9,192 nucleotides of DNA from Candidatus Caccovivens faecavium (GCA_018715545.1 DVLK01000001.1:1-9192), one strand, 5' to 3'; counted from the first letter of the stretch, positions 1-7,164 are shown. The notes: generated by a model not told the origin, from the letters alone. Numbers and translations are program-made.

Positions 1-627
1 GTTTCTTGATTTAATTTTCACTTTGCCCTTTTCAATGTATGAAAGCACTCTATAACCATCATATTTGATTTCAAAGATATAGTCTTTCCCGCTAGGCACA
101 CTATTTGTTAAACTTGCAAGTTGCACAGGAGCATCTTTAAAAGGCAATTTCCTTTTTTGTTCCTTTTTAATCTCTCCATTTTCACAAATTACAAGAAAGT
201 TATTTTCTTTAAAGTGGACAAAAGCCCACTTGCCTTTCAATTTTTCACCAAACAGAGTGACTTTGAACTCGCCTTTTTCTATTCCGTCACTTATCTTTCC
301 ATCCGCCTCATAATGTCCTTTGTCATAAATTATAGCTATGCCTGCGCCATATTCCCCCTTAGGTATTCTGCCCTCAAAATTAAAATATTCTAGTGGATGA
401 TCCTCAACATGCACCGCCAATCTCTTGTCATGGCTGTCATACGAGAAGCCCTTAGGTATGGCAAAGCTAATCAATACTCCATCCTCTTCTAATCTAAAAT
501 CATAGTGGTCACGGCGCGCACGATGAAATTGCACAACAAAGCGTTTTCCTTTTGATTTGTCTTTCTTACCCTTCGGCTCAGATGTCACAGCAAAATTTCG
601 TTTTTTATTATACTCGCTAAGCGTCAT
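1..627 (-). CDS. ligD: ATP-dependent DNA ligase LigD, PE + ligase domains (3'-truncated by window edge)
   Basis: The first 209 residues are visible; the rest lies left of the window. LigD seals double-strand breaks in bacterial non-homologous end joining together with Ku. Residues about 30-150 match the LigD 3'-phosphoesterase domain: H35 in the QFHRARRDHYDFRLE motif, D43, and H73 in LAVHVEDHP fit the family's metal and catalytic residues, followed by FEGRIPKGEYGAG. The ligase domain begins near residue 165 and contains adenylation motif I, KYDGYR, with nucleophile lysine K188. The order PE-then-ligase is that of Pseudomonas-type LigD; whether a polymerase domain follows cannot be seen. The ATG at 627-625 overlaps the 3' end of ku by 11 nt, indicating translational coupling in one minus-strand operon. 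The domain assignment is secure; completeness is unknown. Confidence 0.93.
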   Translation of the reverse strand, partial: MTLSEYNKKRNFAVTSEPKGKKDKSKGKRFVVQFHRARRDHYDFRLEEDGVLISFAIPKGFSYDSHDKRLAVHVEDHPLEYFNFEGRIPKGEYGAGIAIIYDKGHYEADGKISDGIEKGEFKVTLFGEKLKGKWAFVHFKENNFLVICENGEIKKEQKRKLPFKDAPVQLASLTNSVPSGKDYIFEIKYDGYRVLSYIEKGKVKIKSRN

Positions 628-1387
628 GTTTTAGTTTCCCCTGTTTTAAACTCATCTTTAACGCTTCCATAAGATTGATGACTTTATTAGGCTCCTCTCT
701 TTCTGTATGCACAACAATCTCATCGCCTGCAATTTTTAACTTTATCGCCTTTTTTAATTTTGCATTGTATTCATCCTTGAACGATTCTGGCTTAAATTTT
801 TCAGTCATCTCCTCTATAAGAGATATGGCAAGCGAAACTTCCTTTTCTAAAACTTTTGACTGCTTGACAACAGGGGCTTTCATCACTTCGTCATAAAAAT
901 ATAGAGTGTTGACAAGCATGTTGCCGTCCTTCCCTCTAATTAGAACAAGCGCTTCCTTTGTGCCTAAAACCACCTTGGCTATTCCCGCTTTATTTTGCTT
1001 TTCCATGGCAGACAAAAGTACCGCAAATGCCTTTTCGCCTCCTGTTGGCTTAACATAATATGCCTTATCAAAATAAATCGGGTCAACCTCTTTTAAATCT
1101 ACAAACTGCTCAATTGTGATATTTTTATCTTTTTTTGACTTTATCTTTTCAAAATCTTTATCGGTGAAGATAACATACTTGTCCTTTTCATATTGATAGC
1201 CCTTCACAATATCTTCGTTTTTCACCTCTTTATCGTCACAGTCAACGCAAGTTTTCTTATACTTCACCCTGCTCATCGTTTTTTTGTCGATAAGATTAAA
1301 GCCAATATCGTTGTTTTTGATGCAAGCAACAAGTTCAACTGGAATATAGACAAGCCCAAAAGTTATCGCGCCCTTATAAGAATACAT
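617..1387 (-). CDS. ku: Non-homologous end-joining protein Ku
   Basis: This is a 256-residue bacterial Ku, near the usual 260-300. Ku forms a homodimeric ring on double-strand DNA ends and recruits LigD. The N-terminus YSYKGAITFGLVYIPVEL is the family's opening strand (usually WKGxIxFGLVxIPV), followed by a CVDC pair (C47, C50), the QFVDLKEVDPIYFDKAYY core and the C-terminal INLMEALKMSL helix. An ATG 33 nt upstream is in frame and would add 11 residues, but the one chosen (1387-1385) has a GGAGG five nucleotides before it and puts the conserved motif at the very start, as in homologues. The gene stops with TAG inside the start of ligD. No convincing promoter was found in the roughly 85 nt between the start and the upstream terminator. 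By the tRNA-fragment argument, it probably belongs to the ancestral chromosome. Confidence 0.95.
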   Translation of the reverse strand: MYSYKGAITFGLVYIPVELVACIKNNDIGFNLIDKKTMSRVKYKKTCVDCDDKEVKNEDIVKGYQYEKDKYVIFTDKDFEKIKSKKDKNITIEQFVDLKEVDPIYFDKAYYVKPTGGEKAFAVLLSAMEKQNKAGIAKVVLGTKEALVLIRGKDGNMLVNTLYFYDEVMKAPVVKQSKVLEKEVSLAISLIEEMTEKFKPESFKDEYNAKLKKAIKLKIAGDEIVVHTEREEPNKVINLMEALKMSLKQGKLKHDA

Positions 1388-1392
1388 ATTTA

Positions 1393-1397
1393 CCTCC
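1393..1397 (-). promoter_or_regulatory. Ribosome binding site deciding the ku start
   Basis: The minus strand reads GGAGG followed by TAAAT and then ATG at 1387. This strong Shine-Dalgarno lies inside the longer open frame that begins at 1420, and is the reason for preferring the shorter Ku protein. Confidence 0.8.
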
Positions 1398-1464
1398 AAA
1401 ATAATTATTGCTAAATTCATATAAGACTAAACATTTTTGGAGATATTGTTTTATAAAAAACATA

Positions 1465-1496
1465 AAACAAAAAACAACACAAAAATTTGTGTTGTT
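1465..1496 (-). terminator. Rho-independent terminator downstream of the tRNA-Arg fragment
   Basis: Perfect 11-bp inverted repeat: AACAACACAAA at 1473-1483 and TTTGTGTTGTT at 1486-1496. On the minus strand the second arm runs into a T-rich tail (TTTTGTTTT); on the plus strand there is no T-run, so it points left. It sits 44 nt beyond the CCA end of the tRNA-Arg fragment, where a tRNA transcription unit would end, and ahead of ku, which it would insulate. Confidence 0.7.
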
Positions 1497-1539
1497 CCTA
1501 CATAAATATTGTTTATTTACAATTCACTTAATGATTAAT

Positions 1540-1584
1540 TGGTGCACCCAGAGGAGTTCGAATCCCCAACCTTCCGTTCCGTAG
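1540..1584 (-). tRNA. 3' portion of a tRNA-Arg(ACG) gene; probable attachment site
   Basis: Read on the minus strand from 1584: anticodon loop CTACGGA (anticodon ACG), 3' anticodon stem ACGGA, variable loop AGGTT, T-arm GGGGA-TTCGAAC-TCCTC (five pairs, one G-T), acceptor strand TGGGTGC, discriminator A, and encoded CCA at 1542-1540. The sequence before the loop (GCTTG) does not pair with ACGGA, and no D-arm or 5' acceptor strand can be found, so this is not a functional tRNA. Homology breaking at the anticodon loop and running to the 3' end is the classic layout of a tRNA attachment-site duplicate left by a site-specific integrase. The intact tRNA should lie at the other end of the element, to the right of the window. 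Alternatively it is a plain tRNA remnant left by a deletion. Confidence 0.8.
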
Positions 1585-1874
1585 CAAGCACCTAAAAATG
1601 TTATAATTTGCTCTTTTTGCTCCATTTTTTATCATATTATATCATTTAACCAAAAGCCTAAACCCCTTATAAAATAAGGCAAATAAGCTTTTATTTTTAC
1701 CATACAACACCAAACAAAAGCAAAACATAAAAACACATCACAAAACAGCACACATTTCATAAACTTTGCAAAAATCAAACAAAAATTCGTAGACATAAGT
1801 AAAAATTACTTAAAAATTTATGTTTCTTATGTTCAATTTTAAAGTATTCGATTTCGAGAAGTTTAAAAACTTTA
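1585..1874. other. AT-rich intergenic stretch with small hairpins
   Basis: No gene is supported in this 290-nt gap. It has small inverted repeats: CCTTAT-AAA-ATAAGG at 1665-1679, bracketed by AAAAGC (1652-1657) and GCTTTT (1687-1692); TAAGTAA/TTACTTA at 1796-1812; and AAGTTT/AAACTT at 1859-1872, just past the stop of the DUF4143 ATPase gene. One may terminate that leftward transcript, but none has both a GC-rich stem and a clear minus-strand T-run. If the tRNA fragment is an att site, this is the extreme end of the inserted element. Confidence 0.5.
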
Positions 1875-3170
1875 CTATTTTATGCAAAACACAGCATATA
1901 AAGGAACGGACTTTATATTGTTTTCAAAACCAAAATTTTTAGATGATATACGAATTGCGTAGGCTGGTTTAAATTTTTGAGCATATTCATTTAAACTTTT
2001 TGAACGAGTGTTATCATTTGATTTTGTCTCAATTGGAATAATATCTTTGCCTAAGCGTGTGATAAAATCCACTTCTGCTTGATTTTTGCTTTTCCAATAA
2101 AAAGAGTCAAGATGATTAGTTTTCAGTTGATTGTAAACATAATTTTCAGTAAGTCCACCTTTAAAATCATTAAAACTGGTATTTTCAAAAAGAATATCAT
2201 CAATAAGAACATTTTGACTTGCAGAACACAAACCAACATCATTCATATAAAATTTGAAATCTGTCAAACTTTTGAATACCTCTAATGGAAGTTTAATTTG
2301 CTCAATTCTATATAACTGACTGGCAATTCCAGCAAGACACAACCATTCAATCGCACCAGAAAATTCGCTTGAACGTCCCCCGCTTTTAATGTCAGAAAAT
2401 TTAAACTTGTGATTTCCCTTTGCAAGTTGAGTGCTTATGTTTTTATAAACCAAACGCGTTTTAGGAATTTCGCTTTGCTTGTTGTATTTTCCCATATCAT
2501 CAAAATAGGCGTTTAATATGTCATTTTGTTTAACTTTAACAATATCATAATTATTTGTTTTGACAAATTCATCCACAACATCTGGCATTCCACCAACATA
2601 CAAATATTTTTTATAAAGTTCAAGCGCCTGTTCGTGAAATGGTCTGGCAAGTGCAGTATTAGTCTCATAACATTCTTTAATTTGGTCAATCAAGAACTTG
2701 TTGTTCGTTGCAAGCAAAAATTCTTCAAAATCCATTGGATACATATTCATAAACTGCACCTTTCCAACAGGAAAAGAAGAAATGCCTCTGTTGACAGAAA
2801 CACCAAGCAGAGAACCAAGCGCGATAATATGATATTCATTTGCATCTTCACAGAAGTATTTTAGAGAAGTTATCGCTTCAGGACACGCCTGAATTTCATC
2901 AAAAATTATAAGGGTGTGAGTAGGCAAAATTTCTTTTCTTTTATAATTAGAAAGTTTACTTAAAATTCTTTGAGGTCTTAAATCCACAAAAAAATCTCTC
3001 AAATCTTTCTCTTGCTCGAAGTTGCAATAGACAGTGTTGGCATATTCCTTTGAACCAAAAAGATTGACAATATATGTCTTTCCAACTTGTCTTGCTCCTT
3101 GTAAAATTAAAGGTTTTCGAGATGCAGAATTTTTCCATTCAACCAACTCTTTATATATCTTTCTTTCCAT
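1875..3170 (-). CDS. AAA-family ATPase with C-terminal DUF4143 domain
   Basis: This is a 431-aa protein of the common AAA_14/DUF4143 ATPase family, whose members are usually 380-450 aa. Walker A is GARQVGKT (25-32, K31), preceded by the typical RKPLILQ strand; Walker B is LIIFDEIQ (87-94, D91/E92). A sensor-like strand HIIALGSLLGVSV follows. The C-terminal DUF4143 part holds E366, D368 and IETKS with E381/K383, resembling a PD-(D/E)xK nuclease-type core. The biological role of the family is not established; many members sit alone in variable genome regions, and some are thought to belong to toxin-antitoxin-like or other conflict loci. The ATG at 3170 has AGGA upstream. It is transcribed away from the reverse transcriptase gene, and the shared gap carries two copies of a 21-bp direct repeat that may be its operator. 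The family call is sure, the function is not. Confidence 0.92.
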   Translation of the reverse strand: MERKIYKELVEWKNSASRKPLILQGARQVGKTYIVNLFGSKEYANTVYCNFEQEKDLRDFFVDLRPQRILSKLSNYKRKEILPTHTLIIFDEIQACPEAITSLKYFCEDANEYHIIALGSLLGVSVNRGISSFPVGKVQFMNMYPMDFEEFLLATNNKFLIDQIKECYETNTALARPFHEQALELYKKYLYVGGMPDVVDEFVKTNNYDIVKVKQNDILNAYFDDMGKYNKQSEIPKTRLVYKNISTQLAKGNHKFKFSDIKSGGRSSEFSGAIEWLCLAGIASQLYRIEQIKLPLEVFKSLTDFKFYMNDVGLCSASQNVLIDDILFENTSFNDFKGGLTENYVYNQLKTNHLDSFYWKSKNQAEVDFITRLGKDIIPIETKSNDNTRSKSLNEYAQKFKPAYAIRISSKNFGFENNIKSVPLYAVFCIK

Positions 3171-3223
3171 ATTTTATCCTTATATAAACATATCATACCA
3201 TTTATGTAAATATGCAACCGTTT

Positions 3224-3277
3224 TTTACATTTTTTGGCACATAATTTTTGTCAAAATTTACACTTTTTGGCAGATAA
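3224..3277. repeat. Two 21-bp direct repeats between the divergent ATPase and RT genes
   Basis: Copies at 3224-3244 and 3257-3277 match at 19 of 21 positions; both share TTTACA, then TTTTTGGCA, then ATAA. Their starts are 33 bp apart, about three helical turns, so a protein could bind both on one face. They lie 54-107 bp upstream of the ATPase ATG and 90-143 bp upstream of the RT start. Operator for autoregulation of the ATPase gene is an inference from position; no -35/-10 pair could be fixed with confidence. Confidence 0.6.
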
Positions 3278-3352
3278 GTTGAAGAAGTATAAAAAAATAA
3301 TGTTAATTAGAAAATAAAACAAATTGAAGATGACCATCGTTTTAAATACAAA

Positions 3353-3358
3353 AAGGAG
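3353..3358 (+). promoter_or_regulatory. Ribosome binding site for the TTG-started RT gene
   Basis: AAGGAG lies eight nucleotides before the TTG at 3367. No ATG in the correct frame lies between the site and the conserved N-terminal region, so this site decides the non-ATG start. Confidence 0.7.
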
Positions 3359-3366
3359 CATATAAT

Positions 3367-4386
3367 TTGTTAGAAGAAGCTTTTACATTTGAAAAATTAT
3401 TTGATGCGCACAAAAAGTGCAGAGCTTTTAAGCAACACAGAAAAGATACAGTCTCCTTTGAAATAAATTTATCACAAAATTTAACTAGTTTATCCAAAGA
3501 TATTTTTAGTAAAAAATACAAACCGGGCAAATATAAAATATTTAAAATATTTGAACCCAAAGAAAGAATTATTGAAGCACTTCCATATAAGGATAGAGTT
3601 GTTTTAATGGCTTTTTGTTCAAATATAATTGAGAAAAAGCTAGAAAAATCTTTAATTTATGATAATGTTGCTTGCAGAAAAGGCAAAGGAACATTTTTTG
3701 GCATCCAAAGGTTGCATAAATTTTTAAAGGACTATTATCACAAATTTGGCGAGTCTGGATACTTTTTGAAATGTGATATTAAAAAATATTTTCAAAGCAT
3801 AAATCATGAAATTTTACTTAAAAATCTTGCAAAAACTTCACTTGATGAAGAAGATTTGTGGTTTGTAAATACTATATTACAAAGTAAAAACAACGACACA
3901 AAAGTTGGACTTCCTATTGGCAATCAAACAAGCCAATGGTTTGCATTGTTTTACTTAAACAAAGTTGATAGATTGATTAAAGAAAAATTACGAGTAAAGT
4001 ATTACGTTCGCTATATGGACGACATGATTTTAGTTCATAACAATAAAGAATTTCTTAAATTCTGCAAACAAGAAATCGAAAAATGTGTAAAGGAAGAACT
4101 TGATTTATCCTTTAACAGCAAAACGCAAATTGGCAGGCTTAAAAACGGAATTGATTTTTTAGGATTTAGACATATACTCTGTGAAAAAGGTGAAATTAAA
4201 ACATTTCTACGCGGACAAGCAAAATTAAGGTTAAGAAAAAATGTGAAAACACTGTCAAAACTACGCAATAACAACCTTGTTGATAAAGAATACATTGATG
4301 TCAGATTAAATGCCTTTAAGGGCCATTTATGCCATTCAAATTCAAAAAAATTACTTATAACACTTAGAACAAAACACAAAATATAA
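3367..4386 (+). CDS. DGR-type reverse transcriptase
   Basis: A 339-aa RNA-directed DNA polymerase, the usual length for DGR enzymes (about 300-400). Fingers: PKERIIEALPYKDRVV and the following YDNVACRKGKGT. Palm motif A is KCDIKKYF with catalytic D137; motif C is YMDD (216-219). The segment between them is GLPIGNQTSQ (181-190): I-G-x-x-x-S-Q replaces the QGxxxSP of retrons, group II introns and retroviruses and is the signature of DGR reverse transcriptases, tied to their adenine-specific errors. NGIDFLGFRH and the C-terminal LNAFKGHLCHSN thumb also fit DGR enzymes. No group II maturase X or HNH domain is present. Start is TTG with AAGGAG eight nt before; 70 nt separate it from the 772-aa gene, whose first domain is the presumed target. 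No Avd gene and no template repeat lie next to it, which is unusual. RT identity is near certain; the DGR class is strong. Confidence 0.9.
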   Translation: MLEEAFTFEKLFDAHKKCRAFKQHRKDTVSFEINLSQNLTSLSKDIFSKKYKPGKYKIFKIFEPKERIIEALPYKDRVVLMAFCSNIIEKKLEKSLIYDNVACRKGKGTFFGIQRLHKFLKDYYHKFGESGYFLKCDIKKYFQSINHEILLKNLAKTSLDEEDLWFVNTILQSKNNDTKVGLPIGNQTSQWFALFYLNKVDRLIKEKLRVKYYVRYMDDMILVHNNKEFLKFCKQEIEKCVKEELDLSFNSKTQIGRLKNGIDFLGFRHILCEKGEIKTFLRGQAKLRLRKNVKTLSKLRNNNLVDKEYIDVRLNAFKGHLCHSNSKKLLITLRTKHKI

Positions 4387-4388
4387 AA

Positions 4389-4433
4389 TTGCATTGTTTT
4401 AGTATTGCATTTATAACAAAATTGTGCTAAACT
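4389..4433 (+). promoter_or_regulatory. Candidate promoter(s) for the 772-aa gene cluster
   Basis: TTGCAT (4389-4394), a 17-nt spacer, then TATAAC (4412-4417) resembles a sigma-A promoter with five of six -10 matches. A second TTGCAT (4405-4410), also with 17 nt to TAAACT (4428-4433), overlaps it. The region lies between the RT stop and the Shine-Dalgarno AAAGGAG (4443-4449). If real, the sensor/ATPase/VWA genes can be transcribed independently of the RT. AT-rich DNA produces such matches by chance. Confidence 0.4.
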
Positions 4434-4456
4434 TGTTTCATCAAAGGAGTTAAAAT

Positions 4457-6775
4457 ATGGCAGAATTAAAAGATTTTATTGTAAGAACACGTCTTGACAA
4501 TACTGACGAAAATCAAAAAACAGGTAACTCCGCGTTTGATATCCAAGACTTTGTTTTTTTTGAAACAAAGGACGAAGTTGAAAATATAAAAGATGAAGAG
4601 CGTTATATCTACGCTTCAGATTACGCTGTTATGAATGGGGCCTTCCTTGGCGGACAAAGAAGAAGTCCTAAGGATAGACAATCGACTTGGTATTGGCTGC
4701 GCTCGGCCTACTCTAAGAATCATGTATACTATGTTAGAAGTGATGGCTCGCTCGACACTAAGGATGCAGACAGAGAGAGCGCTGGGCTGTGTCCAGCTTT
4801 ACACCTTAATCTCTCATCTGTAATCTCCGCGCGAAGCGCGTCGAGCGACTTTAAAATTGAGTCTTTTAAGGATAAAAGTGGCAAAATTTTATATTACACT
4901 ATTGAATTTGGCTCTTATCCACAAGATAAAGCAAAAAATAGCGGAGAATTAGAAAGACTTTTTAATGCACATAAATTAACTCCAACCGGTAAAACCTACA
5001 CCGGATATATGAAAGAAGACGGCAGTTTCCAGCAAAATCAAGAGTTCGAATATGGTGGCAAAAAATATGTTCGAGTTATTTCAAAAAAATATGACAATGA
5101 CTCTGAATATAAGGACAAAACAAAAGCACCAGAAGACGGAACTCCTATGTGGGCCGAAGTTCAACCAATCAAATGGAAAATAAAAAATTGGGATGAACTT
5201 CCAAGGTCTATCAATCCTAATGGAAATGGAACTGCTAAAACTATTTATGTAAAATCGGAAGAAGGAATTATGTCAGGAATTCCTTTCTATCCAGAATATG
5301 GCGAAACAGAATATACTATGTGGCAAAACAGTCCACTCAGAGCGATTTTTAATGGCTATGATTTGCAAGAAGAACTAAATAAAGGCAATGGAAACAAACG
5401 ATATAAAGCTGGCAGAAACTACAATTTCAAAGGCAAAGGATTTTTGCAAGAAGCATTTGATAGTCCTTTAATACGTTCTTCCGCTATCACACAAGAAGAT
5501 GAAAAAGAACTAACATTCGAGTCACAAGTTCGCAGGTCAAGGCTTGAAAAATTGAATCCAGATAAAACTCCTCAAAATCAGCGCAGAAGAATGACCGATA
5601 CCGAAATGATTAAAAGTTGGATTGACGCTGGGCAATCTGTGCTACTCCGCGGTCCTTCTGGAATTGGTAAAACAGAAAGAATTAAAAAGTTATATCCAGA
5701 TTTAATTTATATAAAACTTACAAACAATATGTTCCCTGAAAAAGTTGTGGGCTCTATGAACTTGCAAACAGGTCAATCTATTCCACCAGATTTTGCAAAA
5801 CAAGCACTTATGGTCTGTGCAACAGATGATGAAAGAAAACTTATTCAAGAGAACATTCAAAATCTTTATGACCTTGCTGACACAATTTACGAGCGTTCAA
5901 AAACAGCGAAAGGCAAAGTTGTTATCATGCTTGATGAACTTTTGAATGTTAAACCTGCTGTTCAATCACTCGTCTACACTCTTGTTCTTAACAAACTTGT
6001 TGAAACGGGAAAAGGGCTAAAACTCCCTGCAAATACTGTCGTGGTTGCAACGGGAAACCAGAAAAAATATTCTAATGTTGCCGAAGATTTGACAGAACCT
6101 CTTGAAAAGAGATTTGACCACATTTTAGATATGGAGCCAAAAGTTGGCGAATGGATATATGAGTTTGCAATTCCTTCTAAAATACATCCCTCAGTTATTG
6201 GATATATTTTCTCAAAATATCAAGAAAATCGACGTAGTGAAGAAATAGAAGATATGGGATATTTCTACGAAGAACCAGAAGTTGGAGAAAGTCATCTTGA
6301 CCGAAATGGTTGTCGTGGAAGAACAAATGATCCGCGTGGTTGGGAATCCATCTCAAGAACTCTTTATGCTTTTGAAGAAGATTTAAAAAATGGCAAATTT
6401 GTAGGAAAAGATGTTGAAACACTACTTAGGGCCTCAATCGGTTCAAAATTGCGCGAAGAATGGGCGGAAGAGTTTTTTGATTTTTATAATCACCCTACCC
6501 TTACCGTTGAAGAAATAGTTGAAAAGAGATACACTCAAGCAGACCTTCCAACTGATATTAACGAAAAATTCGCAACTATGGCAGGGCTTCTAAATGCAAC
6601 CCCCGAACAAGTTGGCGTTTGTAGAGAATTTATACGCAAACATTGCGATCCAGAATATTTGTCTGTCTACGACATCTATTGGGCTGGTAATGATGAAAAG
6701 CGTATGGAAAAAATAGCAGAGTTAAGGGAAATCTCTGCTATGCAGCTTGAAGATGAAGGAGGGCTGATTAGATGA
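4457..6775 (+). CDS. Lectin-like (DUF6273) sensor fused to MoxR-type AAA+ ATPase; probable DGR target
   Basis: 772 aa. (1) Residues about 49-121 resemble the C-terminal half of DUF6273, a C-type-lectin-like fold: ASDYAV, WYWLRSA (78-84), SDGSL, and LCPALHLNLSS (111-121); this is the presumed variable surface. (2) Residues about 149-342 resemble the N-terminal half of the same domain: IEFGSYPQ, IKWKI, WQNSPLRAIFN (289-299), GFLQEAF. The halves thus appear in swapped order. (3) Residues about 375-772 form a MoxR-like AAA+ module: Walker A GPSGIGKT (399-406), Walker B VVIMLDE (488-494), sensor-1 VVVATGN (N534), and PLEKRF with R552 as arginine-finger candidate, then a helical lid. No signal peptide or membrane segment is seen, so it is probably cytoplasmic. 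ATG has AAAGGAG seven nt before. The TGA stop overlaps the next ATG. MoxR ATPases usually partner VWA proteins, here encoded two genes on. Inference: ligand binding to the diversified domain controls the ATPase. Confidence 0.85.
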   Translation: MAELKDFIVRTRLDNTDENQKTGNSAFDIQDFVFFETKDEVENIKDEERYIYASDYAVMNGAFLGGQRRSPKDRQSTWYWLRSAYSKNHVYYVRSDGSLDTKDADRESAGLCPALHLNLSSVISARSASSDFKIESFKDKSGKILYYTIEFGSYPQDKAKNSGELERLFNAHKLTPTGKTYTGYMKEDGSFQQNQEFEYGGKKYVRVISKKYDNDSEYKDKTKAPEDGTPMWAEVQPIKWKIKNWDELPRSINPNGNGTAKTIYVKSEEGIMSGIPFYPEYGETEYTMWQNSPLRAIFNGYDLQEELNKGNGNKRYKAGRNYNFKGKGFLQEAFDSPLIRSSAITQEDEKELTFESQVRRSRLEKLNPDKTPQNQRRRMTDTEMIKSWIDAGQSVLLRGPSGIGKTERIKKLYPDLIYIKLTNNMFPEKVVGSMNLQTGQSIPPDFAKQALMVCATDDERKLIQENIQNLYDLADTIYERSKTAKGKVVIMLDELLNVKPAVQSLVYTLVLNKLVETGKGLKLPANTVVVATGNQKKYSNVAEDLTEPLEKRFDHILDMEPKVGEWIYEFAIPSKIHPSVIGYIFSKYQENRRSEEIEDMGYFYEEPEVGESHLDRNGCRGRTNDPRGWESISRTLYAFEEDLKNGKFVGKDVETLLRASIGSKLREEWAEEFFDFYNHPTLTVEEIVEKRYTQADLPTDINEKFATMAGLLNATPEQVGVCREFIRKHCDPEYLSVYDIYWAGNDEKRMEKIAELREISAMQLEDEGGLIR
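4660..4826 (+). other. Probable DGR variable region (VR)
   Basis: This coding stretch of the first lectin-like segment stands out in base use: by hand count 60 of 120 bases in 4681-4800 are G or C, with codons such as CTG CGC TCG GCC that are rare in the AT-rich surroundings. Suspected variable codons are 87-90 (AAG AAT CAT GTA) and 100-108 (GAC ACT AAG GAT GCA GAC AGA GAG AGC), where adenine-derived changes from AAC/AAT are plausible. Invariant blocks between them match the family pattern (WLRSA, SDGSL, LCPALHL). The final block has a small inverted repeat GCTGG/CCAGC (4781-4797). Edges are approximate because no template repeat is available for alignment. Confidence 0.6.
4828..4840 (+). promoter_or_regulatory. 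GC hairpin just downstream of the VR (DGR target-recognition type)
   Basis: CGCGC-GAA-GCGCG is a five-pair all-GC stem with a GAA loop, immediately after the lectin-like coding segment. Its centre, GCGAAGC, is the DNA mini-hairpin known for exceptional stability. In the Bordetella phage DGR a hairpin/cruciform directly downstream of the VR is needed for efficient retrohoming, and this element is in the matching place. It is translated in frame (SARSA), so protein constraint alone does not explain the choice of G+C codons. Confidence 0.6.
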
Positions 6776-7155
6776 TAAAAGAATTAATAGATTTACAGCG
6801 CAATTCAAATGCTACTTGTGTTGTAATTGAAAATATAGATAGTGAAAAATTATCTCCAATCGTTTCTATGAAAGCAAATGTAAGCGACAAATTTCTTCTT
6901 ACAGGAAGCATTCCACCATTTGCAGACAAGATTGATGAAAAATGCAAAAAAAATAAATTATGTTATTTTGTAATTAAAGGAATTGACGAAATTACGACTG
7001 AACAACAAAATAGATATGTTAGTCTTGTTAAAGATAGAGAACTAAATGGATACTATCTTCCAAAGAATTGTATTATAGTTTTTACAGTGAAAGATAGGTC
7101 TACTTTAAAGAATATATCTCAAGACCTATATCATTTTGCGGTTGTGGCTTTTTAG
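6772..7155 (+). CDS. Small AAA-like protein lacking a P-loop
   Basis: 127 aa, not recognised as a named family. It looks like the core of an AAA+ domain with the nucleotide-binding part gone: CYFVIKGIDEI (64-74) resembles a Walker B strand with D72/E73, TTEQQNRYVSLVKDRELNGYYLP resembles the helix and hairpin that follow it, and NCIIVFTV (99-106) resembles a sensor-1 strand, without the asparagine after it. No GxxxxGK[S/T] is present. The ATG overlaps the previous TGA (ATGA), with AAGGAGGG eight nt before, so the two are translationally coupled. The stop is nine nt before the VWA gene. A non-catalytic partner or regulator of the MoxR ring is the simplest inference; its size is also near that of DGR Avd proteins, but it does not look like their basic four-helix bundle. 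Confidence 0.75.
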   Translation: MIKELIDLQRNSNATCVVIENIDSEKLSPIVSMKANVSDKFLLTGSIPPFADKIDEKCKKNKLCYFVIKGIDEITTEQQNRYVSLVKDRELNGYYLPKNCIIVFTVKDRSTLKNISQDLYHFAVVAF

Positions 7156-7164
7156 GGGTGCTCT

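Noticed and set aside
121..393. 90-aa plus-strand ORF opposite ligD
   Set aside because: It is antisense to a clearly conserved LigD phosphoesterase domain and starts without a ribosome binding site.
1540..1613. A complete tRNA gene
   Set aside because: The 5' half is absent: nothing upstream of the anticodon loop pairs with the 3' anticodon stem or acceptor strand.
3330..3365. 11-codon ORF (MTIVLNTKRSI) ending one nucleotide before the RT start, a possible leader peptide
   Set aside because: No convincing Shine-Dalgarno precedes its ATG and an ORF this short is expected by chance; the AAGGAG inside it serves the TTG start of the RT.
3367..4386. RT as a retron or group II intron enzyme
   Set aside because: The IGNQTSQ segment and thumb fit DGR enzymes; no maturase or HNH domain, no intron RNA ends and no msr/msd-like inverted repeats were seen around it.
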